From Pedobacter cryoconitis (GTDB lineage Bacteria > Bacteroidota > Bacteroidia > Sphingobacteriales > Sphingobacteriaceae), in assembly GCF_014200605.1 (NCBI RefSeq), contig NZ_JACHCE010000001.1, positions 372,001-436,000 of the forward strand: DNA of 64,000 nt, in the 5' to 3' direction. The translations under genes and the position numbers were made by a program. Under the pieces are notes generated by a model. That model worked only from the letters and a program-made list of their open reading frames with translations, searched no databases and had not been told where the DNA came from. Shown here piece by piece: positions 26,709 to 35,904 of the stretch (its first letter is position 1; every line of letters starts with the position of its first letter).

Positions 26709-27548
26709 TTATCTTTCTTCCTGATATTCTTCACGGCGTACTTTCACAGAGCCATCTTCACTTGCTCCGTATTTCCAGTAAGAATAGGCATTCAGTTCAG
26801 TTTGATCCCATGCTTGTTCTTTACGCAGAAACTGCCGGATGTCTTTTACTGAAGAGAATTCTGCGGCAACATAGCCAAAACGGGTAGTATTGTCCTGACC
26901 AGGTATCTTTACTGTACGTACAGCATCTGCTAATAATTTATTCTCTCCCGGAGTTGTATTATAAATCCAGTTGATCTGGATATCTGCCTCAGTTTTCAAT
27001 TCCTGTTCGTCTTCTTTTCCGGGTATTTCAAGATAAGCAACCCCTGTTGCTGTAGCAGGAAGCGTTTCGAGTATAGCGGCAATAACAGGTATTCCGGTTG
27101 CATCCGCAGCCAGCAGATACCAGTCAGCTTTAGGATAAAGAACTGTTCCTTTTGCTTTCATTAATACACCCAGCCGGTCTCCTGGCTGCGCATGAATTGC
27201 CCATGCAGATGCCGGACCATTTTCTCCATGTGCAACAAAGTCAATTGTCATCTCATTTTTTTCAGGATCAAAGGCTCTGTGTGTGTAAGTACGTATCGTA
27301 GGTTTTAAATGTTCTGGTGGATGTATCCATTCTCCAGTCTCATAATTGAAATCAGGAAAATGGATTTCATTAACTCCCGCTGGTGGAATAAGTATTTTAT
27401 TGTTTACACCTGGTGTGGTCTCTGCGAAGAGAGGTACGTCATTACCTGTAAAAGTAATCCGTATATAATGAGGTGTATGGTACACCTTGCTTTTTACTTC
27501 TAATACCCCGCGTACAGTTGCTGGTCTTTCGTTTTTTATTTCGCTCAT
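26709..27548 (-). CDS. Siderophore-interacting protein (FAD-dependent ferric-siderophore reductase)
   Basis: 279 aa, the usual length. N-terminal FAD-binding barrel: HYIRITFTGNDVPLF, then RTYTHRAFDPEKNEMTIDFVAHGENGPASAWAIHAQPGDRLGV, where R-x-Y-T binds flavin. The C-terminal SIP domain contains WYLLAADATGIPVIAAILETLP. These cytoplasmic enzymes reduce ferric siderophores to release iron. It lies downstream of the second susCD pair in the same direction, but a strong hairpin at 27647-27682 separates them. A functional link to that pair is therefore possible but not shown. No siderophore synthesis genes are nearby. Confidence 0.9.
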   Translation of the reverse strand: MSEIKNERPATVRGVLEVKSKVYHTPHYIRITFTGNDVPLFAETTPGVNNKILIPPAGVNEIHFPDFNYETGEWIHPPEHLKPTIRTYTHRAFDPEKNEMTIDFVAHGENGPASAWAIHAQPGDRLGVLMKAKGTVLYPKADWYLLAADATGIPVIAAILETLPATATGVAYLEIPGKEDEQELKTEADIQINWIYNTTPGENKLLADAVRTVKIPGQDNTTRFGYVAAEFSSVKDIRQFLRKEQAWDQTELNAYSYWKYGASEDGSVKVRREEYQEER

Positions 27549-27646
27549 CGTAAATGTCTTCGTTTTGACTCTGATGGTAAATATAATTTATTTATAATCT
27601 TTCTAAATAAAAGAATTGAGCTATGACAATGGAATTACAATAAACA

Positions 27647-27682
27647 AAAAAGCTTTTCCGGGTCTGACAGGAAAAGCTTTTT
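27647..27682. terminator. Intrinsic terminator after the second susCD pair
   Basis: A 13-bp perfect stem (27647-27659 with 27670-27682) with a 10-base loop; the arms begin with A5 and end with T5. On the minus strand it follows the SusD-like stop codon by 17 bp and supplies a T-run, so the susCD transcript should end here before the siderophore-interacting protein gene. Confidence 0.75.
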
Positions 27683-27699
27683 AAGTATACTGATTTTGA

Positions 27700-28938
27700 T
27701 TACCTGGTTTCAATTTCGGGAACTCCGATCCAGTGCCATTTTCTTTTGGTAAACCCGGGGTTCAGGTCCCCGTCTATGTTAAACCTTCTCAAATCGATTA
27801 AACGCGTTCCTCTCCAGGATAAGAATATCCTGCGTATTGCCGTGATATCGGTTAAAGTAAGCGTGTTCTGTGCTGGAAGGTTAGACTGACCTGTAGGATC
27901 ATATTTTACAATCACTGTATTGACAAAATCTGCAGGATTTCCTGCTATTAATCCGCGAACAGCCAATTCTGCCCTGATCAGCTGCATCTCATCAAAGTCT
28001 GTAACCAGTAAAGGGTCTCTCTCTTTAAAATAAGTTAATGACCAGTGTCCTTTAGCAGCTTTGACTACCGGATTACGGGTTTTATCGGCTGTGGTTTTTA
28101 ATACGGCTACCAGTGTAGGATCAACAGCTGCATCTCTGCTATTGATACTCATCGCAGAGAAAAAAGCATTACTTACAGTACCCACAGTATTTAAGAAAGC
28201 GAAGTTTTCCAGTGGGGTGAATGACTGATTGATATGTGCTGTTGCCAAAGTATAATTCTGTGTATGTATACCTAGTTTGGTCAGCAAAGCATGTAATAAT
28301 CTTTTTTCCTGCTCATTAGCTAAAGGCAAAGCTTCTTCCCAGTAACGTTGTGCATTGGCATAAGCCTGTTCATGAGTAACCAGCTTATGATCGGCATAAA
28401 TAGCATGATTGGATTCACTTACAGTGAAGTAATCTGCCAGTAGCATCCAGGCATAACCTGCATGTAAACGGGCATTGATTAATGCACCTTGTTTAACTTT
28501 TATTTTATCGGGCTCTGCCGGGTTTTGCTGATTGGCAAGATTGATAGCGTCTTCTGCACGGGCCCTGTAGTTTTGGACATTTGACCAGCTGCTAAAAAGA
28601 GAAGGGTTATCCGGGCTTAGTTTATCTTCATCCAGTTCTTTATAAAAAGGAGAGTTAGGTACTGCCGTAGAAGTGATTTCATCGGCAATTGCACCTGATG
28701 CAACTAAAAGATCTGAAGATGCGCTTGCTCCCGCACGCCATACGCCAGCTATGACAGGTCCGTTTACATAAATCCCTTTATCTATACGGCCTAACATTTC
28801 CAGACTCGTTAATTGAGATTCATCAACAGTGCTATCTGGTGATTTCGGGTCATTTACCCATTTATTGCAGGATGAAAAGGCTAATGCGATAGTGAGTACC
28901 GCTGCGATTCTAAAAAAATATTTTGTATTCTTTGACAT
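27700..28938 (-). CDS. SusD/RagB-like outer-membrane lipoprotein, short divergent type
   Basis: 412 aa, clearly shorter than typical SusD (about 500-600). The lipobox is AFSSC with Cys24. SusD-like features are the central helical region (INARLHAGYAWMLLADYFT) and the C-terminal IRAELAVRGLIAG and IFLSWRGTRLIDLRRF segments, where the last corresponds to the RRVEF/LRR region of canonical SusD. It lies 37 bp downstream of the SusC-like gene on the same strand, so the two form a transporter pair. No carbohydrate enzyme is next to the pair, so the cargo may not be a glycan. Confidence 0.82.
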   Translation of the reverse strand: MSKNTKYFFRIAAVLTIALAFSSCNKWVNDPKSPDSTVDESQLTSLEMLGRIDKGIYVNGPVIAGVWRAGASASSDLLVASGAIADEITSTAVPNSPFYKELDEDKLSPDNPSLFSSWSNVQNYRARAEDAINLANQQNPAEPDKIKVKQGALINARLHAGYAWMLLADYFTVSESNHAIYADHKLVTHEQAYANAQRYWEEALPLANEQEKRLLHALLTKLGIHTQNYTLATAHINQSFTPLENFAFLNTVGTVSNAFFSAMSINSRDAAVDPTLVAVLKTTADKTRNPVVKAAKGHWSLTYFKERDPLLVTDFDEMQLIRAELAVRGLIAGNPADFVNTVIVKYDPTGQSNLPAQNTLTLTDITAIRRIFLSWRGTRLIDLRRFNIDGDLNPGFTKRKWHWIGVPEIETR

Positions 28939-28975
28939 AATGCTTTGATATAAACAGACTGAAAATCAGCCCTGG

Positions 28976-31822
28976 TTAAAATCCAATATTTAAACTAAAT
29001 GCATAAGTGCGGGGCGCAGGAACAGCAGTCCAGTCTGAAGATAAATAGCTGATACCTTTGGTTCTTTTGCTACCACCCTGAGAGTCGATCTGAGGTTCTG
29101 CACCGCCATAATTTGTGGTAAGCCACAGGTTGTTTCCTGTTACTGACACTACACAGCGTTTCAAGACACCCTTAGTCTGTTTTTTTGCCCAATCGCCCAG
29201 GTCATAAGACAAGGTCAGGTTACTTAGCCTGATGAAATCTGCTTTCTGAATAAAATCACCCCTTACGCCATCAACTTTAGATAAAGCTGTAGCCGTTGAA
29301 ATATAATCGGCTGTGCCTGGTGTTAATGTGGCTAATTGTGCTTTTAAAGTCTCTTTAGGCTCATAATTATTACCTTGTGAGGCTACGTTCCTTGCAGAGA
29401 TATTATAAACTTTTGCTCCTTTGGAGTAGGTGAAAAGTGTTTGTAAACGGAAGTTACTGAACAATTGCAGACCAAATCCAACTGAGCCGTTATAAGTAGG
29501 GAAGGGTTTTCCCAATTCCTGAAGCGGGCCTTCTTTTGCTCCTGTATAGACACCTTTCGCATCAAATACCGGTCCGGCAGAAAGATTGGAATAAAAGGCA
29601 AATGCTGGTAACCCTGCACGGATCAGGTTCACTGAACTCAGGATATCTTTATCACCAGAATTGATAACTTTATTGGATTGCTGATTAAAAATAGCATAAA
29701 TATCCAGGCTGTGTTTTTTATTCGCACTCGTGAATACTCTGCTATTGTAAGAGATCTCTAATCCCTGTCCCTGTATTTTTCCGATATTTTCAGGATAATC
29801 GCCGCTTAAACTGGATGGCCAGCCTAGAGAAGGCAATAATGTCGTATATACAATTGCATCACGTGTATATTGTCTGTAATAGGTAAAGCTCAGTTTCTGA
29901 TTAAATAATCTGATATCAGTTCCAATTTCAAATTCACCGGTGCGTTCTGGTTTAATATCCGGATTTCCTTTCCTTAAAGGTTTTACTATCGTTCCAAAAG
30001 AAGAATTTTCAACCAGATAAGCAGTTTGTGCATCACCTGGATAAGGCAAACGGCCTGATTCTCCATAAGCTGCCCGGAATTTCCATTCATCTACTTTTCC
30101 TTTCAAAAAGTCCATATCAGCTACATTGTAGGCAACACTTATTGTAGGGTACCATATACTGGCTACGTTTCTTCCGATCATGTTTGAAACATCACGTCTC
30201 AGACCTGCATTAATAAATAGTTTGTTGTCATAACTTAAAAAAGCCTCGCCATATAGTCCATGTGTACGCTTTTCAAAAGTGTTGTCAGTTGTACCTAAAA
30301 TCTCTGCTGCGGAAGCGATGTTACTGATTCCAGGAACTGCAAAATTGCGGACACTGATTCCGGTAACCCTTTCTGATGCTTGTGTAATCTGAGAAAGGAA
30401 AGACAGGTTTAACTGCCATTTCGGGTTAAACACAAAATTACGGGATAACTTAAAATCCCAGTTCATATTTTGGTTACGGCGGTTACTGATTTGTTTGCTT
30501 CCCGTGTTATTTGTTCCCTGTAAAAAGCCGTAAGGAAGGTAGTTAAGGCCATCAATACGATTGAGGTCTAAACCAACTAAACTTTCTGCTTTAATTTCAA
30601 AGGGGAAGGTATAGGCTAATTTTAAACTCCCGGTAAAACGGTCATTTTCATATTCTTTCTGGATTGCACGCCAGCTTTCTTCTGCAATAAATGGCCATGG
30701 TGTGCGGTCACGCATCAGGTTCCAGATCGCATCATCGCGTCCTGAAGCAGATTGAGGAATACTTAATTTCCCTTTCACATAACCTGCTGTTAATGATAAT
30801 TTGAAACGGTCTTTAACAAAATCATAGCCGGTACGTACCGTTTGTCTGTTATCCTGATTTCCAGGGACAATACCTGCATTTTTATTGGTGTTTGCAGAAA
30901 AGAAAATGCTGTTGTTCTGATCGATTTGTGAGGTGATATTAGCGTATAATTGCTGTTCTGTCCCTTTTCTGAAAAAATCATTTAAAGGGTCATTATTGAC
31001 AAACTGATCATATTTTCTGGCCAGTTCACTAAATCCTGCTGTATATTTTACATTAATAGCAATCCCTTTCTGACCATTCAGACCACGTTTAGTCTGAATA
31101 ACAACGACACCATTAGCTGCTTCTGCACCATAAGATGCGGCGGCGGCTGGCCCTTTAATCACATCTATCGATTCAATATCATTTAAAGGCAAATCGTTTA
31201 ATGCACTCATTGCTTCTTGCGAAGAGTTAATATCTGAGGTATTCGTACTGCCATAACGCACACCATCAATAAAGATTAATGGATCACGTTCCATGCTGAA
31301 TGTAGCAGAAGAACGGATATCAAAACGGATTGGCATACCAACTTTACCATTTGTATTGTAGACCTGCGCTCCGCTGATCCTTCCGTTAACAATGTCTGCA
31401 AGAGAAGAAGGGTTACTTGTTGCCACTACCGCAGCCGCATTAATATGATCTATATTTGTTCCAATTGCTTTTTTGCTTCTTGAATTCGCTAAACTGGCGG
31501 TTACCATGACTTCCTGCAGTTCTACACCTGGTTCCATGAATATATCAATTTGCTGACCTTCTTTAATTGCGGTGTATTGTTTTTGAAAATGCTTGTAACC
31601 AATCATTTTGACGATTAGTGTTTCGCCTGATTGCAGTTGCAGACTAAATTTGCCCTGAGCATCTGCCATTACACCTTTTCCCGGATGTTCTTTGACGGAA
31701 ATACTAGCGCCTATAATGGTCTCTTTTGTACTTTTATCATATACAGTACCTCTGATGACCTGCGCTTTGATTGTGGAACAGAGCATCATGGATACTCCTA
31801 AAATGGTAAAGAATTTAATCAT
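28976..31822 (-). CDS. SusC-like TonB-dependent outer-membrane transporter
   Basis: 948 aa. A signal peptide (1-20, TIKAQ) is followed by a carboxypeptidase-regulatory domain (VIRGTVYDKSTKETIIGASISVKE). The plug reads DIVNGRISGAQVYNTNGKVG, MERDPLIFIDGVRYG and IESIDVIKGPAAAASYGAEAANGVVVIQTKRG, and the barrel ends in YAFSLNIGF. Instead of the usual VVVGYG motif it has a diverged QEVMVTASLANSRSKKAIG sequence. It is first gene of a two-gene unit with the short SusD-like protein and has a well-formed promoter at 31968-31997. Substrate unknown; peptide, glycan or iron chelate are all possible. Confidence 0.93.
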   Translation of the reverse strand: MIKFFTILGVSMMLCSTIKAQVIRGTVYDKSTKETIIGASISVKEHPGKGVMADAQGKFSLQLQSGETLIVKMIGYKHFQKQYTAIKEGQQIDIFMEPGVELQEVMVTASLANSRSKKAIGTNIDHINAAAVVATSNPSSLADIVNGRISGAQVYNTNGKVGMPIRFDIRSSATFSMERDPLIFIDGVRYGSTNTSDINSSQEAMSALNDLPLNDIESIDVIKGPAAAASYGAEAANGVVVIQTKRGLNGQKGIAINVKYTAGFSELARKYDQFVNNDPLNDFFRKGTEQQLYANITSQIDQNNSIFFSANTNKNAGIVPGNQDNRQTVRTGYDFVKDRFKLSLTAGYVKGKLSIPQSASGRDDAIWNLMRDRTPWPFIAEESWRAIQKEYENDRFTGSLKLAYTFPFEIKAESLVGLDLNRIDGLNYLPYGFLQGTNNTGSKQISNRRNQNMNWDFKLSRNFVFNPKWQLNLSFLSQITQASERVTGISVRNFAVPGISNIASAAEILGTTDNTFEKRTHGLYGEAFLSYDNKLFINAGLRRDVSNMIGRNVASIWYPTISVAYNVADMDFLKGKVDEWKFRAAYGESGRLPYPGDAQTAYLVENSSFGTIVKPLRKGNPDIKPERTGEFEIGTDIRLFNQKLSFTYYRQYTRDAIVYTTLLPSLGWPSSLSGDYPENIGKIQGQGLEISYNSRVFTSANKKHSLDIYAIFNQQSNKVINSGDKDILSSVNLIRAGLPAFAFYSNLSAGPVFDAKGVYTGAKEGPLQELGKPFPTYNGSVGFGLQLFSNFRLQTLFTYSKGAKVYNISARNVASQGNNYEPKETLKAQLATLTPGTADYISTATALSKVDGVRGDFIQKADFIRLSNLTLSYDLGDWAKKQTKGVLKRCVVSVTGNNLWLTTNYGGAEPQIDSQGGSKRTKGISYLSSDWTAVPAPRTYAFSLNIGF

Positions 31823-31921
31823 ATGGTGTGTTTAATAGTGAGTATAAGCTAGCCTTTAGGGGCTAACAGGTTTCAAATTCATGTGTCTGCAGATTAAGCT
31901 GAATCAGCTGATGGTGTTGGT

Positions 31922-31951
31922 TTTAGACTTCTTGTTTAGTGTTAGTCTAAA
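31922..31951 (-). promoter_or_regulatory. Leader hairpin of the second susC gene
   Basis: TTTAGACT (31922-31929) and AGTCTAAA (31944-31951) are perfect complements around a 14-base loop. The element falls about 10-40 bases after the predicted transcription start in a leader of about 140 bases, so it could act as an operator or as an RNA stem. Confidence 0.35.
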
Positions 31952-31967
31952 TAATAATTAGCGGCCG

Positions 31968-31997
31968 CAAAGATAATAATTACTTTAAAAGAGGCAA
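31968..31997 (-). promoter_or_regulatory. Promoter of the second susC/susD operon
   Basis: On the minus strand TTG (31997-31995) is followed after 19 bases by TATCTTTG (31975-31968). This matches the Bacteroidota TTG-N17-23-TAnnTTTG promoter exactly. The predicted start near 31961 gives a long leader before the ATG at 31822. Confidence 0.65.
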
Positions 31998-32030
31998 GAG
32001 ATAAATTAGAAATAAATAGTAGTTTCGGGA

Positions 32031-33020
32031 ATGAAGAAGATATTCCTGATTGCTGTTTTAATTTTAATATTTGTTATAAACAGAGCTGAAGTGTGTGGGT
32101 GTACTGGTTTGCCTGTTGATCTTAGGGTTATCACGGCAATTGATACTACTGAAATTATCTCCATTGGCGGGATCAAACAGTTGATCAGTATCAAAGGAGA
32201 GAATAAAGAGAATCCTATTTTACTTTTTTTACATGGCGGCCCTGGAAGTTCGCTTATGGAACCTGCAGATAAGTTTACAGACCGGCTGCAAAAAGAATTT
32301 GTGGTTGTACAGTGGGATCAGAGAGAGACGGGGGGGACTTTGAAATTAAACCCTTCTCCCAAAAAACTGACGGTTAAACTGATGCAGGATGATACCTATG
32401 AAGTTGTAAAACTGTTGCTAAAGAAGTTTAACCATAAAAAACTTTACCTGGCTTCTCATTCATGGGGATCAGTTCTGGCTTTTAATATTGCTGATAAATA
32501 TCCTGAATTATTATCCGCTTATATTGCAATCAGTCCGATCATAGATCAGTTGAAAAGTGCAAAGCTTACCGAAAAGACACTGAAAGAATGGGCATTGAAA
32601 AACAAGAATGAACAGGCGTTAAAAGAACTTGCACTGGTTAAAATTCCATTTCAGCAAGAAGAAGATTTGTTTTATTCGCAGAAGTGGTTATTTATCCGGA
32701 ATGGTGTTGAATTTGCTAAAAAAGATGATTTCAAATCAAAATACTATGCATGGATGTCAGTCTGGTTTCCAGTCTGGAAAGAATCAATCGGGGGTAACCT
32801 TTTTAAAGATTTACCATCGGTTAAATGCCCGGTTTATTTTATTGAAGGGAATGCTGATGGCTTAGCTGCTCATGCCATAGTGGAAGACTATTATAAGTTT
32901 TTGAAAGCACCAAAAAAGGATTTTTTCTGGTTTAGTAATTCGGGGCATACGATATTCAATACTGAACCTGAAAAATTGCAGGAAGTTATCATCACTGAAA
33001 TACTTCGTAAAAATAAATAG
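32031..33020 (+). CDS. Alpha/beta hydrolase, proline-iminopeptidase-like
   Basis: 329 aa with an N-terminal hydrophobic segment (residues 4-18) that anchors or exports it. The oxyanion-hole motif LFLHGGPGSS is at 66-74, and the WDQRETGG sequence that follows is typical of prolyl iminopeptidase relatives. The nucleophile is Ser144 in SHSWGS; the acid probably lies in EGNADG and the histidine in NSGHTIF. The substrate is not predictable: peptidase, esterase or epoxide-hydrolase-like activity are options. It is divergent from the second susC operon and appears monocistronic. Confidence 0.82.
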   Translation: MKKIFLIAVLILIFVINRAEVCGCTGLPVDLRVITAIDTTEIISIGGIKQLISIKGENKENPILLFLHGGPGSSLMEPADKFTDRLQKEFVVVQWDQRETGGTLKLNPSPKKLTVKLMQDDTYEVVKLLLKKFNHKKLYLASHSWGSVLAFNIADKYPELLSAYIAISPIIDQLKSAKLTEKTLKEWALKNKNEQALKELALVKIPFQQEEDLFYSQKWLFIRNGVEFAKKDDFKSKYYAWMSVWFPVWKESIGGNLFKDLPSVKCPVYFIEGNADGLAAHAIVEDYYKFLKAPKKDFFWFSNSGHTIFNTEPEKLQEVIITEILRKNK

Positions 33021-33267
33021 AGGCCACTCATCCAGTGCATCACATAGAAGGTTTTTTAAAAGCTATACGACCAAAATCAGTTACTCCAATTGTATATGCA
33101 CTTTCAACTTTCCAGAACCTTGCCGGTAATTTATTTTTTTTACATGATATAAGATTCTGGTTGGGTTTAAAAGAGGGTTATTCCTTCTGGTTTTGCTGAA
33201 TAGAAGGCTGCGTACATCTGCAAAATATCATTTGACGTAAATGGGTTGAACCATTAACCCAAACCCT

Positions 33268-33810
33268 ATGAAAGCATATCACATCATGTCATTCCTGATT
33301 AAAACAGAAAATAAAGCTGTAGAATGGAAAGCTCGTAACGGACTAAATATTCTGCGAATCTCGCTGGGTCTTATTTTCATCTGGTTTGGTATACTTAAGT
33401 TTTTTCCTGGTGTGAGTGCAGCCGAAGTTATCGCTGGCCGTACCATAGAGAAATTAACTTTTGGAATTATACTACCGCCTGTTTCCTTACCCTTATTAGC
33501 CGTATGGGAATGTATTATAGGACTTGGGTTAATTTCAAAAAAATGGCTGGGACTTACCTTGTTATTGCTTTATTTTCAAATGGCTGGTACGTTTTTGCCT
33601 TTGGTTTTCTTCCCTGACGAGACTTTTGTCCGGAGTTTGCTGATTCCGACTTTACTGGGACAATATATCATTAAAAATATTGTCCTGCTTTCTGGTGGTA
33701 TTGTAATTGGTGCAACGGTTAAAGGAGGTAGATTAACTGCCTCTGATCGTGCTGAACTTAAAATGACGGCGTTAAAATTATTACCATATACCTATTATAA
33801 GAAATTATGA
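33268..33810 (+). CDS. DoxX-like membrane protein
   Basis: 180 aa with four predicted membrane helices. The first, ILRISLGLIFIWFGILKFFPG (about 28-48), carries the family's R-x-x-x-G-x-x-F-x-x-x-G-x-x-K-F pattern. The others are near 70-90, 93-115 and 128-150. DoxX-like proteins are inner-membrane proteins with unclear redox or stress roles. The start follows AACCCT, a hexamer also found before the genes at 39827 and 40527. The 247 bp upstream hold no gene I can recognise. The following GNAT gene starts 30 bp later and may be co-transcribed. Confidence 0.7.
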   Translation: MKAYHIMSFLIKTENKAVEWKARNGLNILRISLGLIFIWFGILKFFPGVSAAEVIAGRTIEKLTFGIILPPVSLPLLAVWECIIGLGLISKKWLGLTLLLLYFQMAGTFLPLVFFPDETFVRSLLIPTLLGQYIIKNIVLLSGGIVIGATVKGGRLTASDRAELKMTALKLLPYTYYKKL

Positions 33811-33840
33811 ACAGGTAATATTATCTTTAAAATAAAAACA

Positions 33841-34377
33841 ATGATTACTTATCAGGTGATCACTGCAGATGTGGTCAGCAAGCTCAATGAAATTGATCGG
33901 TCAGAATTTATTGATGTTTTATATCATTTAGATGAAGATAAACTAAATGAGACCCCGGCACACTATGAATATGCTGGCTGGACTACTGAAGAGTTAAAGG
34001 AAATCCAGCAACAATATATTTTTGAGCTGACTAGTGGTGGAATGGCCGTAGGAGCATTTGAAAATGATCTCCTGGTCGGATTTGGTGTTTTAGGACACCG
34101 GTTTATGGGGGAGAATTTTGATCAGTTACCTGTGGATTTGATGTATGTATCAAGAAATTTCAGGAGACAGGGGATTGGATCTGAGATTTTAAAAATGTTG
34201 AGTGCAGAAGCAAAAAATAGAGGGGCAGGATATCTGTACGTCTCTTCTACAGAAACAAAATCTGCTGTTTCTTTTTACAGTAAAAATGGAAGTGCAGTTA
34301 CCCGGGTTGTCGATGAAATTCTTTTTAATAAAGAACCCAGGGATATACATATGGTGATGAAACTTGATTTAAACTAA
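33841..34377 (+). CDS. GNAT family N-acetyltransferase
   Basis: 178 aa. The acetyl-CoA binding region is clear: LMYVSRNFRRQGIGSEILKMLSAEAKNRGAGYLYVSST, with the R-R-Q-G-I-G pyrophosphate loop (motif A), then SAVSFYSKNGS (motif B). The N-terminal acceptor-binding half (DRSEFIDVLYHLDEDKLNETPAHYEYAGWTTEEL) gives no substrate clue. It probably acetylates an amine on a small molecule or peptide in the cytoplasm. It converges on the MocR gene. Confidence 0.85.
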   Translation: MITYQVITADVVSKLNEIDRSEFIDVLYHLDEDKLNETPAHYEYAGWTTEELKEIQQQYIFELTSGGMAVGAFENDLLVGFGVLGHRFMGENFDQLPVDLMYVSRNFRRQGIGSEILKMLSAEAKNRGAGYLYVSSTETKSAVSFYSKNGSAVTRVVDEILFNKEPRDIHMVMKLDLN

Positions 34378-34390
34378 TCCTGATCAGGTC

Positions 34391-35815
34391 CTAGCGGATT
34401 AAGTTTCCAATTGTTTTAATAGCATTGTTGATCTGATTTGTCCAGGGCAGGCCATAGCTGAGGCGTAAACAATTGTTATATTGATTCTGTAAGGTAAACA
34501 TACGGCCTGGCGCAATACTGATTTTCATTTTTATAGTTTTATCGTATAGTCCGGCAGTATTAATTTTAGGGTCCAGTTCGACCCATAACATGAAACCACC
34601 CTGCGGCCTGCTGATCTTTGTCCCTTTAGGGAAATAATTACTGATTGCCTCCATATAATTCAAACAGTTATTATTTAAAGTTATCCTTAATTTCTTCAGA
34701 TGACTTTCATAACGTCCTTTTTCAAGAAAACAGGCTACTGCTTCTTGTGTGAGTGTAGTAGAAGATATGGCTGTAGCAAATTTTACCCGTCTGATCTGCT
34801 CGGCAAATTTACCGGGTGTTAACCAGCCTACGCGATAACCCGGAGCAAGTGTTTTAGAGAAAGAACTACATAAAAGTACCAGGCCACTTTCATCGTAAGT
34901 TTTGCAGTTTTCTGGTCTTTCGGTACCAAAATACAAATCGCCATACATATCATTTTCTATCAAAGGGATTTGGTAATGTTCAATTAGTCTGACAATCTCT
35001 TTTTTATTTTCAGAAGGAATTGTACCACCCATCGGATTACTGAAATTACTAATGAGCAAACAAAGCTTAACCTTGTTTTTGCTTAACGCAATTTTTAAGG
35101 CATCTATCTCTATACCCGTTTCAGGATGTGTCGGAAGCTCAAGAACTTTTAATCCTAAACTTAACGCGAGTTGTAAAATACCAAAATAAACAGGACTTTC
35201 AATAGCTATGGTATCACCTCTTTTTGTAAGCGCTATAATTGCCTGAAGCATTGCGCCAGTGCAGCCTGCTGTCGTCATAATATCATTTTCTGTAAGTTTC
35301 CCATCCCAGTTAGCCGATAAGCGGGCAATCTGTCTGCGGAGTTTTGGATTGCCCATTACATGTTCATAACCTGATCCATGCGCTGCATGATGATGTAAAG
35401 TATGACTGAATGCTTTATTTAATTTGGAAAGTGGTAAAAGTTCAGCCGCAGGTACACCCAGTGAAAGCATGATATGATCAGAACTGATGCTGTCATAAAC
35501 CTTGCTGACAATGTTTGATGTATCTTCATTTCCAAGGTACAGGGATGGATTGCTCTTATTTGGAAGCGCATTGGTTGGATTGATATAACAAACATAATAA
35601 CCTGATTTAGGTACAGAACGGATAAGGCTTTTACTTTCCAGAAGATAATAAGCTTGTAAAGCCGTACTCATACTTACTTTGTATTGCTGACAGATTTCTC
35701 TTATTGACGGTAATTTATCTCCTGAAATAAGTACACCTGAAAGGATCTGATGTGTTAAGTTACCGGCAATAGTTTCATATAAGTAGGTGTTGCGCTGTTG
35801 TTCCGGATTTCTCAT
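34391..35815 (-). CDS. MocR-type GntR/aminotransferase fusion regulator
   Basis: 474 aa. The N-terminal winged HTH of GntR type (about residues 10-75, KLPSIREICQQYKVSMSTALQAYYLLESKSLI) is joined to a fold-type I aminotransferase domain. The PLP-binding lysine is Lys321 in SSFSKTLAPGYRVGW; other hallmarks are TAGCTGAMLQAI and LISNFSNPMGG. Such proteins use bound PLP or a PLP-amino acid adduct as effector. It is divergent from a GNAT gene, and the 89-bp gap holds repeated TGGTTAAA and ACTGT segments that could be its operator. The target pathway is unknown. Confidence 0.9.
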   Translation of the reverse strand: MRNPEQQRNTYLYETIAGNLTHQILSGVLISGDKLPSIREICQQYKVSMSTALQAYYLLESKSLIRSVPKSGYYVCYINPTNALPNKSNPSLYLGNEDTSNIVSKVYDSISSDHIMLSLGVPAAELLPLSKLNKAFSHTLHHHAAHGSGYEHVMGNPKLRRQIARLSANWDGKLTENDIMTTAGCTGAMLQAIIALTKRGDTIAIESPVYFGILQLALSLGLKVLELPTHPETGIEIDALKIALSKNKVKLCLLISNFSNPMGGTIPSENKKEIVRLIEHYQIPLIENDMYGDLYFGTERPENCKTYDESGLVLLCSSFSKTLAPGYRVGWLTPGKFAEQIRRVKFATAISSTTLTQEAVACFLEKGRYESHLKKLRITLNNNCLNYMEAISNYFPKGTKISRPQGGFMLWVELDPKINTAGLYDKTIKMKISIAPGRMFTLQNQYNNCLRLSYGLPWTNQINNAIKTIGNLIR

Positions 35816-35830
35816 GGCTATAAACTGTTA

Positions 35831-35873
35831 TGGTTAAATTAGCTAAAACTGTATCTGTACTGGTCTGGTTAAA
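35831..35873. promoter_or_regulatory. Repeat-containing region between MocR and GNAT genes, candidate MocR operator
   Basis: TGGTTAAA occurs at 35831-35838 and 35866-35873. Between them are an AAACTGT copy (35846-35852, also seen at 35823-35829) and CTGTAC (35855-35860). MocR regulators commonly bind direct repeats near their own divergent promoters. No consensus -7 element was seen. Confidence 0.35.
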
Positions 35874-35904
35874 AGTAGGAAATTTGATTAAAAGATGAAT
35901 TTGT

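Noticed and set aside
33021..33267. Gap before the DoxX-like gene as a possible hidden gene
   Set aside because: No open frame with a credible start or motif; only AT-rich sequence and a weak 5-bp dyad GGGTT/AACCC near the ATG.
34379..34388. 10-bp palindrome CCTGATCAGG after the GNAT gene
   Set aside because: It sits between convergent stop codons, has no loop or T-run, and its length is expected by chance in 64 kb.
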